This document shows, in pieces, positions 51,738-60,711 of a stretch of 64,000 bases of DNA. Under the pieces are notes generated by a model, which did not search any database, had not been told where the DNA came from, and saw only the letters and a list, made by a program, of their open reading frames with translations. The DNA lies in assembly GCA_964473555.1 (NCBI GenBank), contig CAYYPL010000004.1:62001-126000 (forward strand), written 5' to 3'. The position numbers and the translations under genes were made by a program. Every line of letters begins with the position of its first letter. Position 1 is the first letter of the stretch. The DNA comes from UBA11400 sp964473555 (GTDB lineage: Bacteria; Bacteroidota; Rhodothermia; Balneolales; HLUCCA01).

Positions 51738-52546
51738 CGTTTTGAAAAATTCCATCTTCTTTTAAATGACTCCGGCATGACTTGATTGGTGCCCCTGAGC
51801 TTTCTGATGTACTTTAAGTGACCTTTTATCATGCCCTGTGCATCTGCGGTCATACTCTGTTCGTGTTTCCTGTGGTAAAGCACGATCTGATCAGTAAATA
51901 ACAAGGAACACTCCAACTGTTCGGCGCGAACAAGCCAGTCAACGTCTTCATAATAGCGTAAGGATTCATCAAAGTAACCGATTTCTGACACACTCTGACT
52001 TCTATAAACCCCGGAATGCACACCCATCATACGAAATGGCTCCTGAACAGCAGATTCCTCGGAATTGAAAGTTTTAGGTTTGCTAATTTGACTCTTGTCG
52101 GAAAAATCATTCAGATCCAGACTCAGTGTTTCTGCTCCGTCGGGAACAGGTTGAATCAATCCCAATACCATATCTACTGATGTGTTTTCTTCCAGAATCC
52201 GAACCATATGAGTGAGTCGACCAGCCGGAAACAGATCATCCGCATCCAAAAAAGCGATGAAATGACCAGTAGCGATCCGGAGTCCGGCATTTCGGGCTGC
52301 TGCGGGGCCTGCGTTATCCTGCTGAAGTACCTTTAACTCTATACCACTGTATCGTTCCGGATACCTATTTTTTTGTTCCAATAACCAATCAGACACTTTT
52401 TCCAAAGTGTTAGGGGTGGAATCGGTAGAACCATCGTCAATAACGATTATTTCCAGAGGTCGGTAGTCCTGTAGGAAAACACTGCACAGTGCAGAAGTAA
52501 TAAACCTAGCGTAGTTGTAAGTTGGAATGATGACAGAAATGGACAC
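51734..52546 (-). CDS. GT2 family glycosyltransferase (c)
   Basis: 270 residues starting with GTG. SVIIPTYNYARFITSALCSVFLQ, VIDDGSTDSTP and AFLDADDLFP give the GT-A core. It starts 14 bp after the pqqD1 stop, so it directly follows the RRE protein in the operon. The C-terminus carries basic residues (KRRWNFSKR). Confidence 0.9.
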   Translation of the reverse strand: MSISVIIPTYNYARFITSALCSVFLQDYRPLEIIVIDDGSTDSTPNTLEKVSDWLLEQKNRYPERYSGIELKVLQQDNAGPAAARNAGLRIATGHFIAFLDADDLFPAGRLTHMVRILEENTSVDMVLGLIQPVPDGAETLSLDLNDFSDKSQISKPKTFNSEESAVQEPFRMMGVHSGVYRSQSVSEIGYFDESLRYYEDVDWLVRAEQLECSLLFTDQIVLYHRKHEQSMTADAQGMIKGHLKYIRKLRGTNQVMPESFKRRWNFSKR

Positions 52547-52560
52547 GTGTACCTAATCGA

Positions 52561-53013
52561 TTACTTTTTCTCAGGCCACCCTTTGGTGTTGGTATCATGA
52601 ATCGGATCCAGTAACAGGATTTCCTGCATATCCTTGTATGATTCAAGCGCAGGTGGATTAAAGGTACCGGTGGACCATACTGCATGATCGGCTAATGTGG
52701 CATCCACTTCCTGTTTCTCCGATGTTGTACTATCGGTAGTGGGAATCACAATCTGGGCTTGCAATAGTACATCTATATAGGCTTCGACCAATGGTTTGAT
52801 GACTTCCAAACCTTGTTTGGAATGCAGAGCACAGAAATGCACAATCTCATCGAGAGTTAATCCTGCAAGAATCATTTCCAGAATAAGATAAGCCTCATTA
52901 CGAGCGCTGTAATAAAGACCTGTTTCAAAATCGATGATGATGGTTTCTCCATCGATCGATTCCAATGCGATTCTGGGCTGATTAGCCAGGAATCTGGTAG
53001 TATGAGTGGGCAT
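52561..53013 (-). CDS. PqqD-like (RRE) protein with DPIHD...GWP tail, copy 1
   Basis: 150 residues. About 15-90 fits the PqqD/RRE winged-helix fold (GETIIIDFETGLYYSARNEAYLILEMILAGLTLDEI, in consecutive strands and helices). A linker rich in Thr, Ser and Asp follows. The C-terminal 30 residues, after ALESYKDMQEI, hold LDPIHD at 135-140 and KGWPEKK at 144-150. Copy 2 at 54260 has the same tail. RRE domains bind RiPP leader peptides. Here the tail may itself be a substrate or docking peptide. It heads an operon with three GT2 genes, an HprK-like kinase and a nucleotidyltransferase-fold protein. Confidence 0.75.
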   Translation of the reverse strand: MPTHTTRFLANQPRIALESIDGETIIIDFETGLYYSARNEAYLILEMILAGLTLDEIVHFCALHSKQGLEVIKPLVEAYIDVLLQAQIVIPTTDSTTSEKQEVDATLADHAVWSTGTFNPPALESYKDMQEILLLDPIHDTNTKGWPEKK

Positions 53014-53044
53014 AGTAGACAGTTATTTTTTTTTGAAAAATAGG

Positions 53045-53082
53045 TGACACAGCATTAAGAATAAGACTAAAAATCTGTGTCA
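53045..53082. promoter_or_regulatory. Inverted repeat upstream of pqqD-like copy 1
   Basis: TGACACAG (53045-53052) and CTGTGTCA (53075-53082) are perfect 8-bp arms 22 bp apart. The overlapping octamer ACAGCATT (53049-53056) also occurs in the inverted repeat before pqqD-like copy 2. It lies 32-69 bp from the ATG, a plausible operator zone. Confidence 0.4.
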
Positions 53083-53116
53083 GCAAGTATAATTTGTACT
53101 TCTTACACCATTTAGG

Positions 53117-54142
53117 CTACCTACCAACATCTACACTCATCAATGTATTCCAGACCTTGGGTCTTTCATGCAGGTGTTTAGCCAACCTTGAAAATCCAGA
53201 ATAAGATAGTTTCCCTCTCAAATTTAAAATTTTAGTAAAGTACAGATGACGTGCATTGGCCATGGCCATAAGATCCGTTAACATATCCAGATTGCGCCGA
53301 CGAATAAATCCCCGATTAATTGAAACATTTCGATGTAGGGGTTCTCCCACCTTGATTCTTTTCTCATGGTGAATATCCGCCAAGACCACCACCTTTGTTT
53401 GGTCGAGCATTTCTCGAACCGTTTCAATTACCGCTGGATTATCAGAACAAAGCAAAAGCGTCCTGTTTTCGAGCTTTGGTTTGAGTTCTCTGACAAATGG
53501 GACATAATTGGTCTGGTAATCGGTGTGTCGGATATGAAGCGCGTCGTAGTCGGGTCCGCAAATGGCTAGTTTTGCCCTGATATGCTCCTGAACCTCTTTG
53601 CGCAGTTGTAACATGCTCAGTGCCTGTATGGCAAAATCCCCGCCCCCGCTTCGGTGATGAACAACCAACTGTTCACTCTGGTCGGATAATGATCGTACGT
53701 GTGATTGTTTAAAGTATCCGTTAACCACAGTTCTGAAAAAATCAACTCTCGAAAATGGGATTTGGTCCAGGGTCGGCCGGATAGCATAGCGTATCAGATT
53801 AGTCAATGTGATCCATTTTCCAAGAAAAGCATTTACCTCTTTCCATCGAACGTCCGCTGAGCGAAAGTGATATAGTTGAGGAAGCCTACCCTGATACTCA
53901 TCGGGATAACAACTCATCCTATTAAAATCTTGAAACTGCTCTAGGCTAAGTTCAAGGTCTACTCCCTTAATTCCATCGCGTAGTGTAAAGTAAGACGACA
54001 AGGAATCGTGCAATCCTGAAAGTCGCGTGTCCACAACCAGATGTCTGTTAAATTGTTTGGCATAACTGTAGGAATCCCAGATCAGGTTCAATACATCGTT
54101 AAATCCACATCTGCGCGGTAAGCACAATACATAGCGGGTCAT
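53117..54142 (-). CDS. Fucosyltransferase-like (O-FucT/NodZ-type) glycosyltransferase
   Basis: 341 residues. The N-terminus MTRYVLCLPRRCGFNDVLNLIW is a GT-B-type entry. DALHIRHTDYQTN resembles the HIRxxD site of fucosyltransferases and TLLLCSDNPAVI follows as the nucleotide-binding strand. GGGDFAI is Gly-rich. It lies between the two pqqD genes, on the same strand as pqqD1 but upstream of it. It could modify the same substrate as the neighbouring transferases. Family assignment is moderate. Confidence 0.6.
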   Translation of the reverse strand: MTRYVLCLPRRCGFNDVLNLIWDSYSYAKQFNRHLVVDTRLSGLHDSLSSYFTLRDGIKGVDLELSLEQFQDFNRMSCYPDEYQGRLPQLYHFRSADVRWKEVNAFLGKWITLTNLIRYAIRPTLDQIPFSRVDFFRTVVNGYFKQSHVRSLSDQSEQLVVHHRSGGGDFAIQALSMLQLRKEVQEHIRAKLAICGPDYDALHIRHTDYQTNYVPFVRELKPKLENRTLLLCSDNPAVIETVREMLDQTKVVVLADIHHEKRIKVGEPLHRNVSINRGFIRRRNLDMLTDLMAMANARHLYFTKILNLRGKLSYSGFSRLAKHLHERPKVWNTLMSVDVGR

Positions 54143-54223
54143 AGAAATAAAAATTGACTTTGCTTTATCAGATTAAAAATTTGGAATAATATACAACTCG
54201 TCCGGTTAGGTATTGTTATATTG

Positions 54224-54244
54224 ACAGCATTGTCAGAATGCTGT
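54224..54244. promoter_or_regulatory. Inverted repeat just upstream of pqqD-like copy 2
   Basis: ACAGCATT-GTCAG-AATGCTGT is a perfect inverted repeat with 8-bp arms and a 5-bp spacer, ending 15 bp before the ATG. The arm octamer is shared with the region before pqqD-like copy 1, suggesting common control of the two modules. Confidence 0.55.
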
Positions 54245-54259
54245 TAAGTTTTACTACCT

Positions 54260-54673
54260 ATGAAATCAACTGTACACTTTAATGCGTCCTCGTTCGATAT
54301 GGAGGACTTTCAGAGCGAAATCGTCCTGGTTCATATTGAATCGGGCATCTATTACAATATTTCGGGCCTTGCCGCTGATCTGTTACGGCATCTTCAGGAA
54401 CCTGTGGACGAGTCTGTGATCACAAACTGGATACAAAGCCTGAAACCTAAGACCTCAGAGGAAGGATTTCAGTATCTGGAATGGCTACTCAGCGAAGGGA
54501 TCTTAATGAAGTCTCCTGGCCAACCCGACGCAGCTGATGCCACATCGAACTTAAATATAGATTTGAGCTCCGATCTATGGATATACCATCGTTTTGATGA
54601 CATGTCTGACTTGATTCGTCTGGATCCTATTCACGATGTCAGCCACAAAGGCTGGCCTCATAAACGTGATTAA
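54260..54673 (+). CDS. PqqD-like (RRE) protein with DPIHD...GWP tail, copy 2
   Basis: 137 residues. The RRE-like domain (about 5-85: IVLVHIESGIYYNISGLAADLLRHL) is clearly divergent from copy 1. Even so, the C-terminus keeps FDDMSDLI, LDPIHD at 121-126, and KGWPHK at 130-135, with the same three-residue spacing before Lys. It is 27 bp upstream of the second HprK-like gene on the plus strand and is preceded by an inverted-repeat operator candidate. Conserved tail on a drifting domain suggests the tail is the functional part. Confidence 0.75.
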   Translation: MKSTVHFNASSFDMEDFQSEIVLVHIESGIYYNISGLAADLLRHLQEPVDESVITNWIQSLKPKTSEEGFQYLEWLLSEGILMKSPGQPDAADATSNLNIDLSSDLWIYHRFDDMSDLIRLDPIHDVSHKGWPHKRD

Positions 54674-54700
54674 CAGAGCCCTTCCATTCGATTTACACTC

Positions 54701-55687
54701 ATGAGTTCACCTCAAAACCCTCTGGAGGCAGGATACTGGACCTTACACGATCACTTGGTGGTTGAATTTATTGCCCCTGGACCAATCCTTTCAGAATTAC
54801 AACAGCGTATCACGCTGGATTTCAACAAGCCTGCTGGAAACGTTGAAATCTACTCATTGCACTGGTCACCTGAAGAGTTTGAGAAGTTGAATGCATTTTA
54901 TCACGATTACCCACTGGCCGATGATGCCTCGATGTTTTCAATTCTTGAGCACCGCGAGTTGTTCAGGGGAAAAAACTACTTCCACAGTATGGAATTGTCT
55001 ACCAAAAAAGGATATTTCTACTACACCGAGACTGAAAATAATTCCTATCTCCTGAATCACTATCCATTCATCACACTGGCCGGTCGTTTGCTTAACCCCG
55101 AGGGATTTGCCCCTATTCATGCAGCGGTTATTGGATACGGCAATACCGGGATTATACTGCCGGGAGAATCCCTGACCGGTAAATCAACTACAAGTCTGGC
55201 ATGGACTATAGGTGGCGGTTGGTACACCTCAGAAGATTTTGTTTTTCTGAATGAGAACCACTCTTCAGTAGCCTACGGATTTTTTAAAGGCATCAAAATA
55301 CGCTCCGGTGCATTAAAGTTATTTCGGGACCAGGGATTATCCAAGAATCTTGAAACCGGACTGATTCCGATTGATGAAGACCGACATATTGTGATGCATC
55401 CGGACTTTAACAAGCAGGCGTTTCGTCCCTTAGCTCATCTTAAAGCCATCTGGCTGATCAAGACCGGATTTGAAAAAAACGATGTATCACCAGCTTCTCC
55501 GCTTGAAGCGCATCGAAATCTTATTTCTTCTTTAAAATTCTCGAAATTTTATAATTTGAATCTATTTACGTCGAACCAGGTGATAAAATCTGTGTGTCGA
55601 TCATTACCCTGTTTTGAGGTGCATCTGACCAGCAACCTTCGACAGAACAACGCGTTCCTAGCAAAACTCATCAAGGAATTTGAGTGA
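54701..55687 (+). CDS. HPr kinase-like P-loop kinase, copy 2
   Basis: 328 residues. HAAVIGYGNTGIILPGESLTGKSTTSLAW contains the P-loop GESLTGKST at 155-163. The preceding HAAVIGYG aligns with HAAVVGFQ of copy 1. YTSEDFVFL may supply the acidic metal site. Copy 2 differs in the N-terminal accessory domain. It is paired with pqqD-like copy 2 and ends 1 bp from the convergent GT4-like gene. Kinase activity and target are inferred from the family. Confidence 0.78.
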   Translation: MSSPQNPLEAGYWTLHDHLVVEFIAPGPILSELQQRITLDFNKPAGNVEIYSLHWSPEEFEKLNAFYHDYPLADDASMFSILEHRELFRGKNYFHSMELSTKKGYFYYTETENNSYLLNHYPFITLAGRLLNPEGFAPIHAAVIGYGNTGIILPGESLTGKSTTSLAWTIGGGWYTSEDFVFLNENHSSVAYGFFKGIKIRSGALKLFRDQGLSKNLETGLIPIDEDRHIVMHPDFNKQAFRPLAHLKAIWLIKTGFEKNDVSPASPLEAHRNLISSLKFSKFYNLNLFTSNQVIKSVCRSLPCFEVHLTSNLRQNNAFLAKLIKEFE

Positions 55688-55688
55688 T

Positions 55689-56957
55689 TCAGCCTCGTTT
55701 TTGGTGATATACCGTCCAAACGGTGTGGGTGAGTTGATTTAATGGCTCATCATCGGGATGAAATTCCAGGTAATGCATCAGTCCACCTTCGCAATGGAGC
55801 ATATAGTCCAGCCTTTCTATCGATTCGGCACCAAGATGCAGCTCGAATCTCTCCACACCGGTAAATCCGATTCCAGACAGTACGGCATCTACGATAGTCC
55901 CCGGTAGATTCACTTGTTTAGCCGAGTGCTTTTTTGTGGATATCATTTGGTCATAAAATTCACCGAGGCGTCTGGTCATATCCGTCAATGAGTACACAGA
56001 ATGAGCCCATTCGTAGGTTCTGGCAGCCAGAGCATTGAATGCTGAAGCATCCTTTGAGTAGCGTTCAATACATTCTAGATAGGCCTTTTCATCAGGCGCC
56101 ACGATCCCATTTACACCATCCTGAATACCCTGTGCAATAAAACTGTCCTGTAAAACTAACGAGGGAATGCCCATCCAGGCGCATATAAACATGATTTGAT
56201 CATTAGCTCCATAGGAGAGCTCGCTCTGCAGATTCACCAACAGATGCTTTTGCTGAAAATCCTGGTATATATTGGATGAGAATCCACAGTACGTACCCTT
56301 TGAAGATGCTTCAAGCTGCTGGATGAACTCCTGATCCTCCCCAGCGCCCCAATATTCAACCCTGACATTCGGATTCGTGATACGATCGTTCAGTTTTATG
56401 AGTCCGGAATACCGTTTGAAGCGATTCAGGCTACCAGCATAAAAAACAGTAAACGGCGTAGTATGCACCGGTGGAGCCGGTGGATGGAGAGGTAAGCTCA
56501 TCAAAGGAAACATTTCCAAGTAGGGTATCTGCGAATCAGGAAGAAACGAGGTATGATGCAGTTTAATCAGTCCATCTGAACTGGAAACAACCCAATGAGG
56601 AACAATTTGTGGTGGAGTTTGTCCATTTACTTGCACAGAAATAATGATCGGGACTTTGATATAAGTAGTGTAGTACCACTTGAGAAATTCAGTAACCAAC
56701 GGATGATTCCAGTATACGACAATCACCAGATCCGAACGGTCTATGAGTGTTCTCAATGCGTCTGTCCCGGGAGCAATGCGCAAGGATCCACCTTCGGCCT
56801 TGATCCGTCGATAGAAATCGGGACTGTACGTTTTTTCCAGACTGACAACCGTTGCCGATACGTGCTTCCCAATAGAGTGGAGTGCATTCAGTTCAGCAAT
56901 GACATTATTAACCCCACCACCATAATTCAATTTGGGTACAATATAGAGCAGATTCAT
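55689..56957 (-). CDS. GT4-like glycosyltransferase
   Basis: 422 residues from the ATG at 56957 (ATGA overlap with the preceding GT2 stop). NLLYIVPKLNYGGGVNNVIAELNAL is the acceptor-side GT-B entry, and FTVFYAGSLNRFKRYSGLIKL is the start of the donor domain. The usual EGFG-type Glu motif is poorly conserved (SELSYGANDQIMFICAWMGIPSLVL), which may affect the mechanism. It is convergent with the HprK-like copy 2. Confidence 0.75.
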   Translation of the reverse strand: MNLLYIVPKLNYGGGVNNVIAELNALHSIGKHVSATVVSLEKTYSPDFYRRIKAEGGSLRIAPGTDALRTLIDRSDLVIVVYWNHPLVTEFLKWYYTTYIKVPIIISVQVNGQTPPQIVPHWVVSSSDGLIKLHHTSFLPDSQIPYLEMFPLMSLPLHPPAPPVHTTPFTVFYAGSLNRFKRYSGLIKLNDRITNPNVRVEYWGAGEDQEFIQQLEASSKGTYCGFSSNIYQDFQQKHLLVNLQSELSYGANDQIMFICAWMGIPSLVLQDSFIAQGIQDGVNGIVAPDEKAYLECIERYSKDASAFNALAARTYEWAHSVYSLTDMTRRLGEFYDQMISTKKHSAKQVNLPGTIVDAVLSGIGFTGVERFELHLGAESIERLDYMLHCEGGLMHYLEFHPDDEPLNQLTHTVWTVYHQKRG

Positions 56958-57595
56958 TGATTTCGCCTCAATAACTGCATCCATTCCTTTCTGTAAGCAT
57001 TTTTTTGAACGATCGAAAGGTTTTGTCCGTGAATATATTTTTTGAGTACAACTGTGTCATGGTGAACGATATGTATCCCAATTCTTCTGGCCTTCATAAA
57101 CCAGGCGTGCTCACTGGCAAAGTCCAGATTCACATCAAAAAGTCCAACCTTTTCAAAAGCGGACCTTCTGAACAGATATCCCCCGGGAGTTGTGGCCATT
57201 TTCTCAACCTCTTTTCCCGGTTCGATGCTAAGCAACTGTCCTGCAGCCGCATCCGCGTCCGGGTGTGTAAGCAGATGCTTCATCTGCACCTGTAAGGTGT
57301 CCACCAGCCACGCATCATCGGCATCCAGGAAAGCGATCAGGGAGCCTTTAGCCTCTTTGATTCCCAGATTCCGGGCACGGGCTATTCCCTGATCTGTCTG
57401 ATGCACAATCCTGATCCCATCAACTTTGGAAAGCAATTCGGCTGAACCATCAGTTGAGCCTCCCAATACCACAAGTACCTCCAGTGGCTTGTAGTGCTGA
57501 GCCAGGATACTTATAAGCGCTCTTTCCAGCGTATTTGCTGCGTTTTTAGCGATCAATACGACCGATATGGATTCGGGCTTTTTCAAATGCGTCAA
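56954..57595 (-). CDS. GT2 family glycosyltransferase (d)
   Basis: 213 residues. ISVVLIAKNAANTLERALISILAQHY, VVLGGSTDGS and AFLDADDAW form the GT-A core. The frame opens with TTG at 57595 and another TTG follows at 57586; the start is uncertain. It overlaps the upstream gene's 3' end by about 50 bp. The sequence is short for a GT2 and lacks the C-terminal extension seen in copies a-c. Confidence 0.82.
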   Translation of the reverse strand: MTHLKKPESISVVLIAKNAANTLERALISILAQHYKPLEVLVVLGGSTDGSAELLSKVDGIRIVHQTDQGIARARNLGIKEAKGSLIAFLDADDAWLVDTLQVQMKHLLTHPDADAAAGQLLSIEPGKEVEKMATTPGGYLFRRSAFEKVGLFDVNLDFASEHAWFMKARRIGIHIVHHDTVVLKKYIHGQNLSIVQKNAYRKEWMQLLRRNQ

Positions 57596-58670
57596 TATAT
57601 TCGGTTAAGATTCCTGGTTCAAGCCGTGTAGCCAATTGGTTCAAGATCTCAATGGACGTTTCCACTTCATAGAATGGTTGAAGATAATTATCCCACGCCA
57701 CAGATTGAAGCGCAGACGGCCTGCTGGACGGATTTCGAAAATACAGATAGAATAGCCGAACCGATCCATAAGACCATATTGTGGTGGACAAAATTGAAGC
57801 TCTGTCGTACCATAACACCAACGGATCATCAAATGCCATTATGCTGTAGGATTGTTTTTGGAATGAACGGTCGTTTTGATCCGGAATCGGGTAAAATGGA
57901 TAAACCGGATGAGAAGACGTATGTGTGGCGTCGGCATCAAAACCAACATTTCGACAAAGATTCAGGGCTGGAGTCACGCAGAACCCCCGGTGCAGATAAA
58001 TACTAAACACCCACTGATAATCCCAGGCATCGTAGCGCTCCCAGACTCGCTCCCGTAACATAAACAGATTGTGGGATACCCATAGGTCATCATCGTGATT
58101 GAGACGAAGTAGATGGTGTTGTTCAGACTCGGATAGGCGTGAAAGTTCGGGTATCATACAGAACCGCTGCCAAGCCCGTTTCCAGGTTGCCCATCCCCAG
58201 TTGGAACACGTTTTCGACAAAAAGGCGTCGCATGTCCCGGCATTATGCGACACCAGGGTGTTCCATCCTGAAATCATCATGATGTCGGGATCATCCGCAT
58301 AGTGAATCAGCATATGCTGTGCAAAATGGAAAAATGACTCGGAAGCAAGGATATCGTCCTCAAGAATGATAGCTGAGTCAACCTGGTCAAAAACAGTTGA
58401 TAGCCCGCTGGTGATGCGGTTTGCGCACCCCATATTATCCGATGCATAGATTCGGATTACCGTACAGTCCCAATCGATATGTTCGACTTCTTTCCGGGCC
58501 TCTGATACTTTAAGTGCATCGAGGTCATTTTTGGGTCCGTCTGCAATCAAAAAAAGCGTTTTGGGTTGAATAGACCGAATCGCGGCAAATGTTTTCCGAA
58601 CCGTCTGTGGACGATTATACAGGATGTAAACAACAGGAACCTCACACACAAACGACGGTTCAATATTCAT
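57546..58670 (-). CDS. GNT-I-like/GT-A glycosyltransferase
   Basis: 374 residues. VPVVYILYNRPQTVRKTFAAIRS and SAIILEDDILASESFFHF resemble the glycosyltransferase fold of GNT-I/POMGNT-like proteins, with the EDD metal motif. MISGWNTLVSH, SKTCSNWGWATWKRAW is a characteristic GT-A stretch of sugar-transfer proteins in bacterial capsule clusters. The next gene overlaps its end. Its sugar is unknown. Confidence 0.75.
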   Translation of the reverse strand: MNIEPSFVCEVPVVYILYNRPQTVRKTFAAIRSIQPKTLFLIADGPKNDLDALKVSEARKEVEHIDWDCTVIRIYASDNMGCANRITSGLSTVFDQVDSAIILEDDILASESFFHFAQHMLIHYADDPDIMMISGWNTLVSHNAGTCDAFLSKTCSNWGWATWKRAWQRFCMIPELSRLSESEQHHLLRLNHDDDLWVSHNLFMLRERVWERYDAWDYQWVFSIYLHRGFCVTPALNLCRNVGFDADATHTSSHPVYPFYPIPDQNDRSFQKQSYSIMAFDDPLVLWYDRASILSTTIWSYGSVRLFYLYFRNPSSRPSALQSVAWDNYLQPFYEVETSIEILNQLATRLEPGILTEYIDAFEKARIHIGRIDR

Positions 58671-58801
58671 TATAATGACACACGTTTAATACGATCTATT
58701 GATTTAGTTTAGAACCTAATGAACACACATAAAAATCTTGACGGGATATGTCTGCTTTCGATTCAAGGTTGAAATCTCTCAACCACCATTTCAGATTATT
58801 T

Positions 58802-59722
58802 TTATGACTTAGTAAAAATCATATTTTCGTGATAAATCCCAAAATTGATTTCATCCAGATAACGATCAAATACCGATATAGGATAACGGATAAACCTTCC
58901 ACTACGCTCAATCCAGTAATCGCTCCATATTGTTTGCACCAAAGCAGAAAATTGATCCAGGCTCATTCCCGATCTAAGAATTCCATACGGCCAGATTTCC
59001 GATACCGTAGGAATTCCCGTGCTCAAGAAATCCTGTGCACCCTTAAACACATACCCTTCATACCCTTGTACATCAATCCATGCAATTGATGGCTTATTCA
59101 GTGATGTGTTTACTACTTCTGGCAAATCTAATATGTTGGGTAATCGCATGGATTGGACCTCTATCGTTTGCCGCTGCGACTCATTATACTTTTCGTCTGC
59201 GTTCATCATGGGCGTTAATCGCACCCTGTGATCTCCCAGATTTTCAGGAGATAACTCCATCGTTAGTGTGGTCTCGGAGTCGCCGACTGCTAATGGTAGA
59301 CATACTACTTTACCTGAAAGTTTGTTCTGTTTCACATTCATGGTTAAGAGTTCAAAGTTCAGGGGCTCTGGTTCGATAGCGATTACACTCGAAATCTTAC
59401 CAGACAGAAGCAGCCCAATACCGATCATTCCGATGTTTGCACCTATGTCGAGGAGTTGAATATCATCATCGGGAACGAAATCCATTCTCTTTAAGAAATC
59501 AATGGTTTTACAGGATGAATCGAACTCGAATTGTTTGCAATGAAACATAGAGCGGGTGATAACGCTATCTCGAGTCGCCATAGTTAGAGTCCCCTGCTTC
59601 GTGGATAGCGTCACAGTATCAGACAAATGTCTACTAATCCGATGCCTTAATTCATTATAATGGGACACTAACATTTTATTAGTACGTCTAGTGAAATACT
59701 TGCCAAGCTGTTTGATCCACAT
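58802..59722 (-). CDS. FkbM family SAM-dependent methyltransferase
   Basis: 306 residues. The SAM-binding motif DIQLLDIGANIGMIGIGLL is followed by IAIEPEPLNFELLTMNVKQNK and a conserved central WIDVQGYEGYVFKGA stretch, all typical of FkbM O-methyltransferases. These enzymes methylate hydroxyls in polyketides or glycans. In this cluster it probably caps a sugar. A 130-bp gap to the GT-A gene shows no other feature. Confidence 0.9.
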   Translation of the reverse strand: MWIKQLGKYFTRRTNKMLVSHYNELRHRISRHLSDTVTLSTKQGTLTMATRDSVITRSMFHCKQFEFDSSCKTIDFLKRMDFVPDDDIQLLDIGANIGMIGIGLLLSGKISSVIAIEPEPLNFELLTMNVKQNKLSGKVVCLPLAVGDSETTLTMELSPENLGDHRVRLTPMMNADEKYNESQRQTIEVQSMRLPNILDLPEVVNTSLNKPSIAWIDVQGYEGYVFKGAQDFLSTGIPTVSEIWPYGILRSGMSLDQFSALVQTIWSDYWIERSGRFIRYPISVFDRYLDEINFGIYHENMIFTKS

Positions 59723-59759
59723 TTTACAATATTGAGATTAAGTTTTTACTCGTAATAGC

Positions 59760-60467
59760 TTACTGATTGGAAGTATCGTAGATTTTCAAAGATTCCAGCT
59801 CAGAAAGTTGATCTTTAATACCACTTGAATTTGTAAGCACGATACACCCTCTTTTTTTACCGGTTTCCAGACTACTATGCAGAGCTGGAAAAAAGTACCA
59901 GGTTTGGTACGCACTGAGCTGACTCAGATAATCAGTCGTGAGTGAGTGATCCGGTCCGTACTCATCGTAGCCATATCCATCATCATCGGGGACTTTAAAA
60001 TCATCGATCATCACAACAGCTTGTGGACACGTAGTAAAGATGCATTCCAACTCTTCCAAAAGCGGCAGATCTTCATGCCAGTGAGCATCCAGATAGAAGA
60101 AAATCGATTTTAACGGAAAACTGGATGTAACCGCTAGGTTCCTGAGAAAAGTCCTGCTATCTCCATGACTCACATGTATCGAGCTATTGAACAAGAAACG
60201 GAGTTTGGAGTACCCATAGGTTCTTCTGTTGGATTCTACCGTATAGATGTTCTTTGAAAAGTGCCTGGACATAAACCGGGTAGTCGTGCCTCTGAATGTT
60301 CCCGTTTCCACGATGGAATCAAATTCAAAAGCTGAAATGATCTGTTGAAATATCTTTTGCCTGAACTCTTGTCCATTGAAAGCTCCACCCCAGCTATGTC
60401 TTGATTTTGGGTTGAAAATCAAATCACGGTACCCTAAGCACTCATCCCTAAAAGATTTTATCCACAT
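59760..60467 (-). CDS. SAM-dependent methyltransferase-like protein
   Basis: 235 residues. FDSIVETGTFRGTTTRFMS is a Gly-rich motif I variant and YTVESNRRTYGYSKLRF follows at the ribose-binding position. SIFFYLDAHWHEDLPLLEELE and VVMIDDFKVPDDDGYGYDEYGPDHS give an Asp-rich later motif. It is related to methyltransferase_24/cephalosporin-hydroxylase-like proteins found in glycan clusters. Function not established. The 235-bp spacer beyond it (60468-60702) contains only a short TAGTAGGTAG remnant and CATCAAT triplets. Confidence 0.65.
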   Translation of the reverse strand: MWIKSFRDECLGYRDLIFNPKSRHSWGGAFNGQEFRQKIFQQIISAFEFDSIVETGTFRGTTTRFMSRHFSKNIYTVESNRRTYGYSKLRFLFNSSIHVSHGDSRTFLRNLAVTSSFPLKSIFFYLDAHWHEDLPLLEELECIFTTCPQAVVMIDDFKVPDDDGYGYDEYGPDHSLTTDYLSQLSAYQTWYFFPALHSSLETGKKRGCIVLTNSSGIKDQLSELESLKIYDTSNQ

Positions 60468-60711
60468 ATCGGTCTGTTCTTTGTATTTATGCGTTTTGAG
60501 TCGAAATTGAATAAAGGTGTTGGATGAGTTTTAATCAACTTCTTGCTACGCCACACTTTTTAGCAGACAAAAGTTTCTAAAAGTACAACAATTCCATCAA
60601 TAGTAGGTAGTGTGTATTTCAATTCAGAATTTCACTTATAAAAAGGTTTTTGTATCAGGTTATTTGTAGATTATACCATCATACATCAATCATCAATCAT
60701 CAATGTTTAAA

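Noticed and set aside
48028..55687. Ordinary lasso-peptide cluster
   Set aside because: No asparagine-synthetase-like cyclase, leader protease or separate short precursor is present within the window.
60468..60702. Possible small gene in the spacer before vapB
   Set aside because: No open frame with conserved features; only short CATCAAT and TAGTAGG repeats.
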